In this document: positions 1-7,585 of the stretch, in pieces
Position numbering within the stretch: position 1 is the stretch's first letter
How the letters are laid out: each line of letters starts with the position of its first letter
Source of the DNA: Allorhizobium ampelinum S4
GTDB lineage: Bacteria; Pseudomonadota; Alphaproteobacteria; Rhizobiales; Rhizobiaceae
Direction of reading: 5' to 3'
NCBI RefSeq assembly: GCF_000016285.1
Contig: NC_011989.1
Span: forward strand, 2,545,001-2,609,000
DNA: 64,000 bases
Translations under genes and position numbers: made by a program
The notes under the pieces: model-generated
Database searches by the model: none
What the model was told of the DNA's origin: nothing
The model's input: the letters and a program-made list of their open reading frames with translations, nothing else

Positions 1-43
1 GCTGATCGACAGGGATCTCTACGGGAACGACGAGCTTTTTCAT
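1..43 (-). CDS. Mu-like prophage early gene, 5' end only
   Basis: Only the first 14 codons are in the window; the reading begins MKKLVVPVEIPVDQ and runs off the left edge. Its ATG overlaps the stop of the preceding gene (ATGA), the same coupling seen between the other genes of this leftward chain, which is why I accept such a short piece. Function cannot be told from 14 residues. Confidence 0.5.
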   Translation of the reverse strand, partial: MKKLVVPVEIPVDQ

Positions 44-369
44 GCGGCGTCTCCACCGTCATATGGCCCGCTGCCGCAGGGATCGATGACACGAACCCGG
101 GTTGGAAAGCGCACCACGTTACCGGCAGCGATATCGATCATCGGGCCGGGCTTGCGCCGATCCGATCCCCCCTCGCCGGCCGTCTGAAGGCGATGCTCGA
201 GAATGCGCATTTCCTCTTCCATATCGCGCGACAGTTCTCGAACTGTCCTGAGATTGGTCAGGAGCTTGGTGACATGATCAGGTGCCAGTTGAAGACCGGT
301 CTGCTCGAATTCGCGCAAGCGCTGGCAGATCGAGTGGATCAGATCCGAAGGACGTGGAGCGCAATTCAT
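40..369 (-). CDS. Small early-region protein of Mu-like prophage (109 aa)
   Basis: A 109-residue protein with a predicted helical, charged first two thirds (residues about 10-65, rich in Leu, Arg and Glu, possibly coiled coil) and a less structured tail. No catalytic motif is seen and I do not recognise a family. It overlaps the gene before it (start within GAT/ATG overlap at 366-369) and the gene after it (ATGA at 40-43), so it is translated as part of the prophage early operon downstream of MuB. In Mu, small genes of this position (kil, gam and the semi-essential early genes) act on host functions; whether this one does is unknown. Confidence 0.6.
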   Translation of the reverse strand: MNCAPRPSDLIHSICQRLREFEQTGLQLAPDHVTKLLTNLRTVRELSRDMEEEMRILEHRLQTAGEGGSDRRKPGPMIDIAAGNVVRFPTRVRVIDPCGSGPYDGGDAA

Positions 370-650
370 GAGCGGCCTCCGAAATCCGGCCGGATGATCT
401 TGGCATCGGCATCCTTGGCCAGACCGGCGAACTGTTCGCTGGCCAGTTCATCGACAATCTGTCGCCCTGCTTTGCCAGCCTCCGTCAGCCGGTGAACGGC
501 AAGCTCCTGTTCCATGTTTCTGGCAAGCCTGGTCAGGCCATCGAGAAAGTCGGCTTCCAGCAGCAGTTCCGTGGTCTGGATCGACGGCCAGTCTGCCATA
601 CGACGAATGCGACCGACGGCAGCGTGAAGTTCCTTGTGGAGGCTGATCAT
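366..650 (-). CDS. Small early-region protein of Mu-like prophage (94 aa)
   Basis: A 94-residue, soluble-looking protein, mostly helical by composition, with no membrane segment and no motif I can name. The start overlaps the MuB stop codon by 4 bases (647-650), and its own end overlaps the next start, so it sits in an unbroken translationally coupled chain. Codon use and GC content match the rest of the prophage block. The antisense and shifted-frame readings over this stretch are poorer: arginine/serine-rich with no coupling. Function unknown. Confidence 0.6.
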   Translation of the reverse strand: MISLHKELHAAVGRIRRMADWPSIQTTELLLEADFLDGLTRLARNMEQELAVHRLTEAGKAGRQIVDELASEQFAGLAKDADAKIIRPDFGGRS

Positions 651-1690
651 GCCATATCCTCCACATCGCGGTTCTTCCAGGCGGCCTGGATGAACTTGAG
701 GCTGACCTCGGTCCCCTCACCCGTTGCCACCATCCGGGCCATACGCATGGTCTTTTCGATCTGGCGGAATGCCCCGCCCTTCATGCCAATGCCCATCAGA
801 AACTTGATGCAGGCCGGATCGGTCACGCTCCAGGCGGCAATATAGGTTTGCAGATCCTCGGGGTATGGCTGCACCCGTTGCAGACGCTTGCCGATTCGGC
901 TTTTCAGCTGGGCATAGGATGGCCCCTGCCTGCCTCGGGTAAAGCGGCTGTAGACCTCGGAATTGCCGACAACCGCCACCCCGCATCTGTAGACGTCAAC
1001 GAAATGACGCAGCTGGTTGAGCGCTTCATCATTCAGATGTTGGCCCTCATCGACAATCAACAAAGTGCCGTCGCCGGTGCGTTTCAGCTTGCCGCCAATG
1101 GCACGGGCCAGCCGGGCGGGGTTATTCTCCTGAACGCCCAATTGCTCGGCCAGCTCGGTCAACATGCCATGCACCGTCTTGGTGCTTTCCGAGACGGTGG
1201 CGTGATAGACATGCGGGCGCGTGTTGGTGAAATATTCGCAGGCCGCCGTCTTGCCCATGCCTGCACCCAGCGTGATCATCACCAGATCCGGGCAAATCTG
1301 CGCCCAGGTCAGGGTTTCCAACACTTCGGCAGAGCCGCGCAATTGCATGAATGAGGGCGCTTGCGGGATCATCGCGGCCACGCTGGCAGCGGCCTGCAAT
1401 GCATCCAGCCATTGTTCGATCATCGCGTTGTGGTTATCCAGCCGCCCTTCATAACGCCCGGAAAACCACTGGCTGAACGTTGCGTCCTTCATGCCTGAAC
1501 GGCGGGTGACCTCAGCCTTTGTCCAGCGGAACTGGCGGGCAACGGCAATCACCCGGTCGACCAGCTCCCACCATTTTTCGATATCGGCCTCGCTCTTGTT
1601 GGCCGAGACTTCCGGGGCCTGCAATGGCCGCTCCCACGATCCGCCATTCAGCTGACCGGTCGGGGGGCTTGTGAAAACATGTTTGTTCAT
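647..1690 (-). CDS. MuB-like DNA transposition ATPase
   Basis: 347 residues. An N-terminal helix-turn-helix-like stretch (about 50-85, WTKAEVTRRSG...FSQWFSGRYEG) is followed by an AAA+ ATPase core with Walker A GAGMGKT at 142-148 and Walker B LLIVDE at 210-215. This is the MuB architecture: an ATP-dependent DNA-binding protein that forms filaments on target DNA, chooses insertion sites and activates the MuA transpososome. It lies directly downstream of the MuA homologue, 37 bases after its stop, as in Mu and related transposable phages. Both nucleotide-binding motifs are intact, so it looks functional. Confidence 0.9.
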   Translation of the reverse strand: MNKHVFTSPPTGQLNGGSWERPLQAPEVSANKSEADIEKWWELVDRVIAVARQFRWTKAEVTRRSGMKDATFSQWFSGRYEGRLDNHNAMIEQWLDALQAAASVAAMIPQAPSFMQLRGSAEVLETLTWAQICPDLVMITLGAGMGKTAACEYFTNTRPHVYHATVSESTKTVHGMLTELAEQLGVQENNPARLARAIGGKLKRTGDGTLLIVDEGQHLNDEALNQLRHFVDVYRCGVAVVGNSEVYSRFTRGRQGPSYAQLKSRIGKRLQRVQPYPEDLQTYIAAWSVTDPACIKFLMGIGMKGGAFRQIEKTMRMARMVATGEGTEVSLKFIQAAWKNRDVEDMA

Positions 1691-1727
1691 CTAACTATAG
1701 CTCCGTCAAATAGCCCATTCGGGCCTG

Positions 1728-3794
1728 TTATCGGGCAGTCCTAGGACTGCCCTTCTTTTTTCCGGAACCGTACGCATTACTCTTCGGCTCGTTGTTCCCG
1801 GCATCCGAAACACGCGACACCGGGCTATTCCCTCTCGGGAATTCAATGACCCCACCGCCCTGAACCAGGCCCAGCGCGCGGGAAAAACTGTCTTCGAAAT
1901 GTTGATCCGAAATCGCCTCGACCGGCGCTTCCACCTGCTGGCTGCGGGTGATTAACCGCGTCACGGCGGGCCGGATCGGCTCTGGGGTGTCCACTGGCTT
2001 GGGCTTGGATCCCTTGTAATAGATCTCGCCAAGCTGCTGGGCGCTGAGGGCTGCTTCCGCATCGGCCTTAAGGCGCACCGCCTTCTTGTGGGTGTTGGCA
2101 AGACGAGAATGCGCACGCGCATCGTCCCTGCTGTTGAAGCCCGCATCATCCATGCAGCCGGCTTCGCAGATCAACCGGTTCTTCAGGTCATAAACCCTGA
2201 TCGGCTTATGAAGTGCATCGGGGTCAAACCGGATGATGACCTGCTTTCCAGCCCATTCGTTCAGGGCTGGATCAAAATAGCGGTTCCCCTGGAAATGAAC
2301 CCCGCCATTCGATTTCTGGGTCCTGATCGCCTCAGATGCCAACATCCAAAGCGAGGACTGCGCCTTGGATGGCACCCGAACAATTGTGGTCGGCGCGGCC
2401 ATGGAGGCGGCAAAGGTCTCATCAAAACTGCGGCCTTTGCAGTTCTCGGCCCGGCGTCCCTCCTGCGCATTATGCTCGACAATCTGCGCCGCCACGTGCG
2501 CGCGAAAATCGTCAAGCGGAATGGCCCGCTCCATGTAGTTTTCCGGCTTGGCATCAGGCTTGTTGCCGGTATATGCCCCGGCGCAAAACGGATGCTTGGA
2601 GATGTTTTCCGCCAGATCGCGCCAGGCGCGCTCGATCGGCTTGGACTGGCCGGAATATGGCCGCGTCCAGTGAACTTCGATGCCGAGCGTGGTCAAAAGA
2701 CCGCGCGGATCCTCCGGCTTCACCTTGAAACGGAAACGATTGACCGTGCCACCGGTGATCCACTTGCTGGCAAAGGCCCTGCCATTGTCGATGTAGATGT
2801 CTTCCGGGATACCGAAGGTCTCGACCATGTCGCCGATCACCAGCCGCACCGCTTCCCATGTTTCGGCTTCCGACAACCGCCATGCAACGATCTTGCCTGA
2901 GAAGAGATCCTGAATGCCGATGATGAAAAAGCGCACCGGCTTTTTCGACCAGGGAACCGAAACGAACACGTCGATCTTGTGGCCATCCATATTGACCATC
3001 TGCATCGCATGTAGATGCGCGCGGCTGCGGCGCTGGGCCGGATAGAGTGCCTTCGCCTTGTCCCTGCCCTCGCGCTTCATCAGCGTCACGGCCTTGCCGA
3101 CTTCGCGGTCGAAACGGCGGCGCAGCGACCGCTCGGACGGGATAGGTGACCAATGTTCGCGCTTGGCGACCTTCATCATCCGGCGATAGCAGGCGGCAAA
3201 AGCAGGCTTTTCAGGCCGCAGATAATCGGACTTCAGAAACACCCAGGCTTCAGGATGGATGTCAGCCATGTCAGGCATGATCTCGAAGCTGGGCGAAAGA
3301 GACGGAGCCAAAGCCGCCAACCAGTCTTCGCGGCTCAGATCCTTGGTGAGCGCCTTCCAGGCATAATAGGCTGACTTCTGGACACCGGCATCGGCCGTGG
3401 CAATGGTGATCGCGGCGCCTCGGGTCACACCCGGCTGGGCAGCCAGCGCTTCCACCCGGCAAAGCACATCCAGACGGTTTTTGCAGATCTCTCGATGCTC
3501 GTTTGAAAGCCGTTCAAACCGCGCCCAAATCCGGTTTTTACGAGCCATGATCGCCTGCCATTGTTCGGGCGTTTGCGATCCCTCAGCAATCGTCAGCCGT
3601 GTCTGCGCAGCATGCGGCAGGAGGGAGACATGATATTCCCAGACCTTTTTGGTTGCGCCTGCGACCTGCCGCGCCAGGCCGTCGTGGCCCCTCCAATATT
3701 GGCTGGTGGCAAGCCGATGCAGGCTCGCAACATTGTGCGGCAGATCCGGCAGCTTCAGCTCCGCAAGCTCGGCTAGCGAAAACCACTCCTTCAT
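1728..3794 (-). CDS. MuA-like DDE transposase
   Basis: 688 residues, close to the length of Mu A (663). The N-terminal 60 residues (KEWFSLAEL...GLPH-like winged helix) match the Mu end/enhancer-binding region. The catalytic core carries the DDE triad: D270 in VNMDGHKID, D336 in IYIDNGRAF and E388 in GQSKPIERAW, spaced as in MuA (269/336/392). The C-terminal 100 residues are low-complexity, where MuA contacts MuB and ClpX. It would cut and join the prophage ends during integration and replicative transposition. The start overlaps the upstream gene by 4 bases. No damage is visible, so the prophage may still be able to move. Confidence 0.95.
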   Translation of the reverse strand: MKEWFSLAELAELKLPDLPHNVASLHRLATSQYWRGHDGLARQVAGATKKVWEYHVSLLPHAAQTRLTIAEGSQTPEQWQAIMARKNRIWARFERLSNEHREICKNRLDVLCRVEALAAQPGVTRGAAITIATADAGVQKSAYYAWKALTKDLSREDWLAALAPSLSPSFEIMPDMADIHPEAWVFLKSDYLRPEKPAFAACYRRMMKVAKREHWSPIPSERSLRRRFDREVGKAVTLMKREGRDKAKALYPAQRRSRAHLHAMQMVNMDGHKIDVFVSVPWSKKPVRFFIIGIQDLFSGKIVAWRLSEAETWEAVRLVIGDMVETFGIPEDIYIDNGRAFASKWITGGTVNRFRFKVKPEDPRGLLTTLGIEVHWTRPYSGQSKPIERAWRDLAENISKHPFCAGAYTGNKPDAKPENYMERAIPLDDFRAHVAAQIVEHNAQEGRRAENCKGRSFDETFAASMAAPTTIVRVPSKAQSSLWMLASEAIRTQKSNGGVHFQGNRYFDPALNEWAGKQVIIRFDPDALHKPIRVYDLKNRLICEAGCMDDAGFNSRDDARAHSRLANTHKKAVRLKADAEAALSAQQLGEIYYKGSKPKPVDTPEPIRPAVTRLITRSQQVEAPVEAISDQHFEDSFSRALGLVQGGGVIEFPRGNSPVSRVSDAGNNEPKSNAYGSGKKKGSPRTAR

Positions 3795-4255
3795 GACCGC
3801 CCCCTGGAAACCAGCGTCACCGGGCGCGCACTTTGGCGGCGGATTTCCGCCTCGATGCGCTTGCGCTCCTGCCGCAGCCTGGAGATCTCGGCCAATCGCG
3901 CCTCGTCACCGATCAACACGGTCACGCCCTGAACAGAGGCAACCTCATCCCAAAGCCAGAGCGCGCCCGTGGCATGAACAAAGGCCGTGAAGCGGATCAG
4001 CGTCACATCGTGACCATTGCGGCTTTCGGCGGTATAGGCGTCCAGCGTGGCCTTGCTGACATTCGGTAGGCCGAGATAGTGCGCCATGCGGGCGGCGATG
4101 GTGGGTCGGTCATAGTCGCATTCGCGGATGGCGCGGGCCATCGCCCGTTTGATTTTGGCGCGGTAGCGATCAATATCGACCTGCTTTGCGCCATCGCGCA
4201 CCGGGAACACCGGGTGGGCGAAAAAGTCGAGCTGGGAAGGGTCCGGCTTGCTCAT
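3791..4255 (-). CDS. Mu-like early protein upstream of the transposase (154 aa)
   Basis: 154 residues, no membrane segment. The middle (about 45-85, RPTIAARMAHYLG...VSKATLDAYTAES) reads like a helix-turn-helix domain, followed by a Trp-rich patch and a basic coiled-coil-like C-terminus (about 125-150, RLRQERKRIEAEIRR). It overlaps both neighbours by 4 bases, between the ParB-like gene and MuA. A DNA-binding accessory role in early transposable-phage development is an inference from position and the helix-turn-helix-like stretch; I do not recognise a named family. Confidence 0.65.
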   Translation of the reverse strand: MSKPDPSQLDFFAHPVFPVRDGAKQVDIDRYRAKIKRAMARAIRECDYDRPTIAARMAHYLGLPNVSKATLDAYTAESRNGHDVTLIRFTAFVHATGALWLWDEVASVQGVTVLIGDEARLAEISRLRQERKRIEAEIRRQSARPVTLVSRGRS

Positions 4256-4662
4256 TGGGCAGCCTCTTGAACATCATCCAGAAGACCGATGGATTGCAGG
4301 AAGCGCTGGCGTGTTGCCTCATCGGCCCCCTTCCAGGCCGTCTTCAGCTGATGAAGAACGATCGCCTGCTTGTCGGCCTCCGAGATCGGCGGTGCTGGAT
4401 CTTTCGCCCAGGCCAGAACCTTTTTGATATCCGGTTCCTTCTCCAGCCCGGCAACAATCCCGGCCTGCTTGCTCGGACCAGCTTTGGCGAGCTTGAGCAG
4501 CAGCGATTGGTTGTCGGCGGCAGGGGTGCCGCGAAGCGCGGTACGAAGTGCGGGGGAAAGGCTTTGTGCGATCCTGTTGAGGCGCTCTATGGACCGCTTT
4601 GAAAAGCCAAGGCGTTCAGCCACATGTTCAGAGAAGCCTTGGCCAGCCTCTTCTTGAAACAA
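4252..4662 (-). CDS. C-terminal part of ParB-like protein, separate frame (TTG start)
   Basis: 136 residues opening MFQEEAGQGF with a TTG start, no convincing ribosome site, and no gene-start overlap. The sequence GFSEHVAERLGFSKRSIERL is the helix-turn-helix region expected after the N-terminal ParB/sulfiredoxin-type domain, and the upstream gene ends just before it in another frame. Reading the same frame upstream of the TTG gives ANLALL, which continues smoothly into it. The likely explanation is one ancestral ParB-like protein cut in two by a one-base frame change around 4670-4690. Independent translation from TTG, or programmed -1 frameshifting, are the alternatives. Confidence 0.6.
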   Translation of the reverse strand: MFQEEAGQGFSEHVAERLGFSKRSIERLNRIAQSLSPALRTALRGTPAADNQSLLLKLAKAGPSKQAGIVAGLEKEPDIKKVLAWAKDPAPPISEADKQAIVLHQLKTAWKGADEATRQRFLQSIGLLDDVQEAAQ

Positions 4663-4667
4663 AAGTG

Positions 4668-5108
4668 CTAAATTTGCTCATCCCCGACCGAAGCGACAAC
4701 TTGTCGCTTCGATTGTTTGAGGTTATTGGCGGGATCAATTTTCCCATACTTCTGCTCCCACACATCGCGGTAGCTCTGCACAAAAATCGCCCGGTCAATC
4801 ACCGAAAGCTCGTTGCGAAAAAGGTTCTCGGTAATCTCAAGCAACTGCGCCTCGGCCTTGTCGGCCTCAACCACCATGGCCTCGATTTCGCTTTCGTCAT
4901 TCAGCACCATGGCCCGCAGGCGATGAGCGCCGGCGACAAGCGTATAGTTTCCGCCCTTGGCAGCCCGGGTGCTACGCACGGTGATCGGGTTGAGCAGCCC
5001 ATGTTCGACAATGCTCTTGGCAATCGCCAGGGCATGATCTTCCTCGACAGCCCGCAGGCGCTCTGGAACCACGATCTGGTCAATGGGAATGGTTTTGAAC
5101 TCGGCCAT
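4668..5108 (-). CDS. ParB/Spo0J-type N-terminal domain protein (Mu-like early region)
   Basis: 146 residues from the ATG at 5106-5108, which overlaps the upstream stop (a longer reading to 5168 has no start support). It has the ParB-like nuclease/CTPase N-terminal fold: IPIDQIVVPERLR at 6-18, then GLLNPITVR and the GAHRLRAM box near 62-69, followed by EITENLFRNELS. In transposable phages of alphaproteobacteria ParB-like genes are found in this early block. The protein stops right after DEQI at a TAG, just where the family would continue into its DNA-binding domain, which is encoded in another frame directly downstream. Confidence 0.75.
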   Translation of the reverse strand: MAEFKTIPIDQIVVPERLRAVEEDHALAIAKSIVEHGLLNPITVRSTRAAKGGNYTLVAGAHRLRAMVLNDESEIEAMVVEADKAEAQLLEITENLFRNELSVIDRAIFVQSYRDVWEQKYGKIDPANNLKQSKRQVVASVGDEQI

Positions 5109-5458
5109 CAGGCAGCGTCCTCCATGCGGGCAGTCAGCGAGCCGCGGGCCGCAGCCGCCATCCGGCAATAATGCTGTTCAAATCGTGGGGTCTGCAGGCG
5201 GCGGTCGATCGTTCGAAGCGCCCGGTTGACGGCCTCGCGGGAGCGCTCCTGATGCTCCACCACCCGCCGTTTGGGGATCAGAAACACCCGAACCATCAGG
5301 TGAATAACCACCTGCCGGGCCAATGCCGCATCGAACCATTCATGCGGCGGATCGATGATCGCCTGGACTGTGAGATGCGGAAAACCGTCATGCACAGCCA
5401 TCACGCAGGCATGAAACGCCCCGTCATGCAGCGATGCCTGGGAGTGGAGGTTCAGCAT
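5108..5458 (-). CDS. Small Mu-like early protein (116 aa)
   Basis: 116 residues from the ATG at 5456-5458, which overlaps the stop of the 74-residue gene upstream; the open frame extends to 5527 without a better start. The protein has a hydrophobic middle (about 38-60, VVIHLMVRVFLI), then a strongly basic helical segment (REAVNRALRTIDRRLQ). No known family recognised. It is coupled by overlap to the ParB-like gene that follows. Its place in the operon argues for an early phage role; nothing more can be claimed. Confidence 0.55.
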   Translation of the reverse strand: MLNLHSQASLHDGAFHACVMAVHDGFPHLTVQAIIDPPHEWFDAALARQVVIHLMVRVFLIPKRRVVEHQERSREAVNRALRTIDRRLQTPRFEQHYCRMAAAARGSLTARMEDAA

Positions 5459-5676
5459 GAGCACCCCCCGATTTTCGCGGTCACCCGGTAACCCAACCGG
5501 CTGTTTTGAATTGGGTAAACACGCCAATAGTCGTGACGCATCGGCTGAAATTTCGCCTGGGTATCAAGCAGATCGCGCAAATGCCCCCACAAACCCTTGT
5601 GGCTGTTTTGGACCGGACGAATCAGTGGAGCATAGCGGTCTCGGAGCTGCCCAAACGCAGCGCCGAGACCTGTCAT
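5452..5676 (-). CDS. Small Mu-like early protein (74 aa)
   Basis: 74 residues (start ATG at 5674-5676, preceded by a GGGGTG-like ribosome site). The C-terminus is CSC. Residues 12-52 (RYAPLIRP...GHLRDLLDTQ...RHDYWRVYP) look like a compact folded protein. The open frame continues upstream to 6063, but that extension is Ser/Arg-rich and lies over the oppositely oriented 82-residue gene, so I reject it. The stop overlaps the start of the next gene. Function unknown. Confidence 0.5.
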   Translation of the reverse strand: MTGLGAAFGQLRDRYAPLIRPVQNSHKGLWGHLRDLLDTQAKFQPMRHDYWRVYPIQNSRLGYRVTAKIGGCSC

Positions 5677-5710
5677 CACCCCGCAACAAGGATACGAGGA
5701 GACGATCCGA

Positions 5711-5959
5711 ATGAAGAGAACGAAAGAAGAGCGTATTGCAGCGATCATGAAAGGTGTTCGCGAGGCCGATGCTCGGCTTTGGCGGCATCCTTTGGCCGAA
5801 GCGACAGTGAGCCTTCTTAAAGACGGCACGCCAGTCACGGTCGAAAACCTGATTACCCGTCTCAAGGTCACCGGACACACCGGGGCCGCGATACTCAGAC
5901 GAGAGGTGTCAGAGGCGGCCATTGAGCGCCTCCGCGAGATTGTCGTGAAGAAGGATTGA
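5711..5959 (+). CDS. Small protein on the opposite strand inside the prophage early block (82 aa)
   Basis: 82 residues, highly charged and helical (KRTKEERIAAIMKGVREADARLW at the start, REIVVKKD at the end). A good ribosome site, GAGGAG, lies 10 bases before the ATG. It is the only rightward gene between the repressor and the left edge, and its last 50 bases overlap head-on with the 78-residue leftward gene. It could be a small regulator or a late addition to the phage; no family recognised. Composition looks protein-like, unlike the antisense alternatives here. Confidence 0.5.
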   Translation: MKRTKEERIAAIMKGVREADARLWRHPLAEATVSLLKDGTPVTVENLITRLKVTGHTGAAILRREVSEAAIERLREIVVKKD

Positions 5960-6145
5960 CGAAAGAAGCTGCGCGGCGATGGCCTCATCTTGCTTGTAAG
6001 GCAAAGCTTCAAGGGCAAGCTCAACAAGCCGGGCAGTGGTTTCATCTTCACCGGCTGCACCAATCAGCTTCCGAAGGACGGCATCAGCGGCACCCTCCGA
6101 GATGAAGGGGTTTTCGGTGACAATTTGAGCGTGTCGATTTGTCAT
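5909..6145 (-). CDS. Small Mu-like early protein after Ner (78 aa)
   Basis: 78 residues from the ATG at 6143-6145 (a longer frame to 6268 adds a Ser/Arg-rich segment that looks non-coding). The protein is acidic and helical: DAVLRKLIGAAGEDE... then LALEALPYKQDEAIAAQLLSS. No motif. It is the first or second gene behind Ner in the early transcript, with a 150-base untranslated gap before it. Function unknown. Confidence 0.5.
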   Translation of the reverse strand: MTNRHAQIVTENPFISEGAADAVLRKLIGAAGEDETTARLVELALEALPYKQDEAIAAQLLSSILLHDNLAEALNGRL

Positions 6146-6298
6146 TGTTCGTCTCGATGTTCTGGGTGAATGTTTGCGTGTGGCGCGGATCGCTGGACTG
6201 GACAGCCGGAACGCAGGAGCTTCTGAGAGGGAGTGCTTTTGCTCTGCCGGTGAAAACCCGGATGCCAAAGGCTAGAACAGCAAGCGATCCGCACCACC

Positions 6299-6637
6299 TC
6301 AGGCAGCCTCGCGGGTGCCGGAGCTTTCCAGGCGGCGCTTTTCCATGTTGGGCGGGCGCTGATAGTTTTCAGGCGGCTGCGGAGCGCGGCGTTGGCCATC
6401 AGGATGGTATCGGCTGCGCCACAACAAATGCGGGCGTGTCTTCAAGGCAGCGGCAATCGCCCGTTCGCCTGCCAGATTGGCCTGCTGCAACGTGTTCCCG
6501 GCCGTGCCGCGCGGCAAGCCATATTCCCGGTCGATCGCCAGCAGCGTGAGACCGGCCACATTGAGCCTGGCTTTTATGCGATTTATCTCATCAAGGCGCA
6601 GTTTCGCTGCCTTGTCCGCAATACGGGCACGGTGCAT
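6299..6637 (-). CDS. Ner-like DNA-binding protein
   Basis: 112 residues. The central part, ARLNVAGLTLLAIDREYGLP then AIAAALKTRPHLLWRSRY, follows phage Mu Ner almost element by element: a lambda-repressor-like helix-turn-helix ending in the typical ...P..IWPSRY-type segment. Ner shuts down both the early and repressor promoters of Mu-like phages. The gene is first on the leftward early transcript, has a GAGGAA ribosome site before its ATG, and faces the repressor gene across the operator region. The C-terminal 25 residues are a phage-specific proline/arginine-rich tail. Confidence 0.85.
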   Translation of the reverse strand: MHRARIADKAAKLRLDEINRIKARLNVAGLTLLAIDREYGLPRGTAGNTLQQANLAGERAIAAALKTRPHLLWRSRYHPDGQRRAPQPPENYQRPPNMEKRRLESSGTREAA

Positions 6638-6713
6638 AATAGTTCCTCGTTGTGAACGGGGAGGCCCTGACTGGCCTCCTTTTTCATGGGTGATTTGGTC
6701 TGTATTTATAGAG

Positions 6714-6742
6714 AGGATAAAACGGATTTCCGTCTTTGTAAA
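6714..6742 (-). promoter_or_regulatory. Candidate early promoter of the Mu-like prophage
   Basis: Reading leftwards, TTTACA (6737-6742) and TATCCT (6714-6719) are spaced by 17 bases and point at the ner gene 77 bases away. The -10 end and the spacer lie inside the palindromic operator at 6718-6758, so a bound repressor would cover the promoter. Confidence 0.4.
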
Positions 6743-6758
6743 GCGGATTTACGTTTTA
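6718..6758. promoter_or_regulatory. Palindromic operator region between repressor and ner
   Basis: The 41-base stretch starts TAAAACG and ends CGTTTTA. Inside lie two related half-elements, AAAACGGATTTCCGT and AAAGCGGATTTACGT, arranged so that the whole reads as a nested inverted repeat. This is what a dimeric repressor or Ner site looks like, and it lies exactly between the two divergent regulators. Confidence 0.6.
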
Positions 6759-6805
6759 TTGCGTGTTACGATTTGGCAAGACCTGAAGTCGATCCAAAAA
6801 CGCCC

Positions 6806-7465
6806 ATGGCTGCGCGTCTCCGCGAATTTCGCAGAGCGATCGGAGATCCAGATCGTGAGGAGTTTGCTCGCTCTATAGGTGTCAGTAAAACCACCTTGGC
6901 GTCTTATGAACGCGGAGAGTCTGAACCTACCGCCTCAGTGCTATTTGCCTATCGCGAAAAGCACGGCGCTGATGTTCTTTGGCTTGTTGGTGGCGAAGGC
7001 GAAATGCGCGGATCGCAGTTATCTAGCGCTGCCGTTGCAGAACGCGACTTCGTATTAATGCCACAATACGACGTCTGCGCCTCAGCAGGAACGGGCCGCC
7101 TCCCCGTCAACCAGATGCCAACCAGCGAAACAGCCTTCGAGCGTAAATTCCTCCGAGATCTCGGCGGCGCCCCCGACCACTGCTTCCTCATGTGGTCCAC
7201 CGGCGACAGCATGCTGCCCTCAATCCCCGACAACGCCCTCCTCATCGTCGACGCCAGCCAAACCACCGTCGACCACGGCCGCATCTACGTCTTCAGCGTC
7301 GGCAACGCCGTCCTGGTCAAACGCGCAAATTGGCGGATGGATGGAAGACTAGACCTGATCTCCGACAACACGGCCGGGAAGTATCCGGTGGAGACGTTCG
7401 ACGCGAACCGGGTTGAGGATTTGGCAGTGGTTGGAAGGGTGATTTTTGTGGGGCATCCACCGTGA
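6806..7465 (+). CDS. Phage repressor with S24 (LexA-like) peptidase domain
   Basis: About 219 residues from the ATG at 6806; the frame is open from 6686 but that stretch holds the operator, so I use the later start. The N-terminal 65 residues form a Cro/CI-type helix-turn-helix (EEFARSIGVSKTTLASYERG). The C-terminal half is an S24 peptidase domain with the Ser in STGDSMLPSI and the Lys in AVLVKRANW. Such repressors keep the early promoter silent and are inactivated by RecA-stimulated self-cleavage. It is divergent from ner and is the outermost prophage gene. Confidence 0.85.
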   Translation: MAARLREFRRAIGDPDREEFARSIGVSKTTLASYERGESEPTASVLFAYREKHGADVLWLVGGEGEMRGSQLSSAAVAERDFVLMPQYDVCASAGTGRLPVNQMPTSETAFERKFLRDLGGAPDHCFLMWSTGDSMLPSIPDNALLIVDASQTTVDHGRIYVFSVGNAVLVKRANWRMDGRLDLISDNTAGKYPVETFDANRVEDLAVVGRVIFVGHPP

Positions 7466-7473
7466 TCCGCTGA

Positions 7474-7532
7474 AAAGCGACAGTTCAGCTTGACCATTTT
7501 TGGTTGTAATTAACGCCAAAGTTGCTCAAACA
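7474..7532. other. Possible left end of the Mu-like prophage
   Basis: Between the repressor stop and the next (host-type) gene, the complement reads TGTTTGAGCAACTTTGGCG starting at 7532. TG is the universal terminal dinucleotide of Mu-like elements. Two similar 12-mers in the same direction, AACTTTGGCGTT (7512-7523) and AACTGTCGCTTT (7474-7485), match at 9 of 12 positions and could be transposase-binding repeats. The other prophage end is outside the window, so the 5-base target duplication cannot be checked. Confidence 0.3.
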
Positions 7533-7585
7533 TAGACAAGATAAGCTCTCCCTGATTTAGTATAATTCTAATTTAGGGGGCATCA

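Noticed and set aside
6686..6805. Longer N-terminus of the phage repressor
   Set aside because: It would place the operator and early promoter inside the coding sequence, and the added 40 residues do not look like the repressor family.
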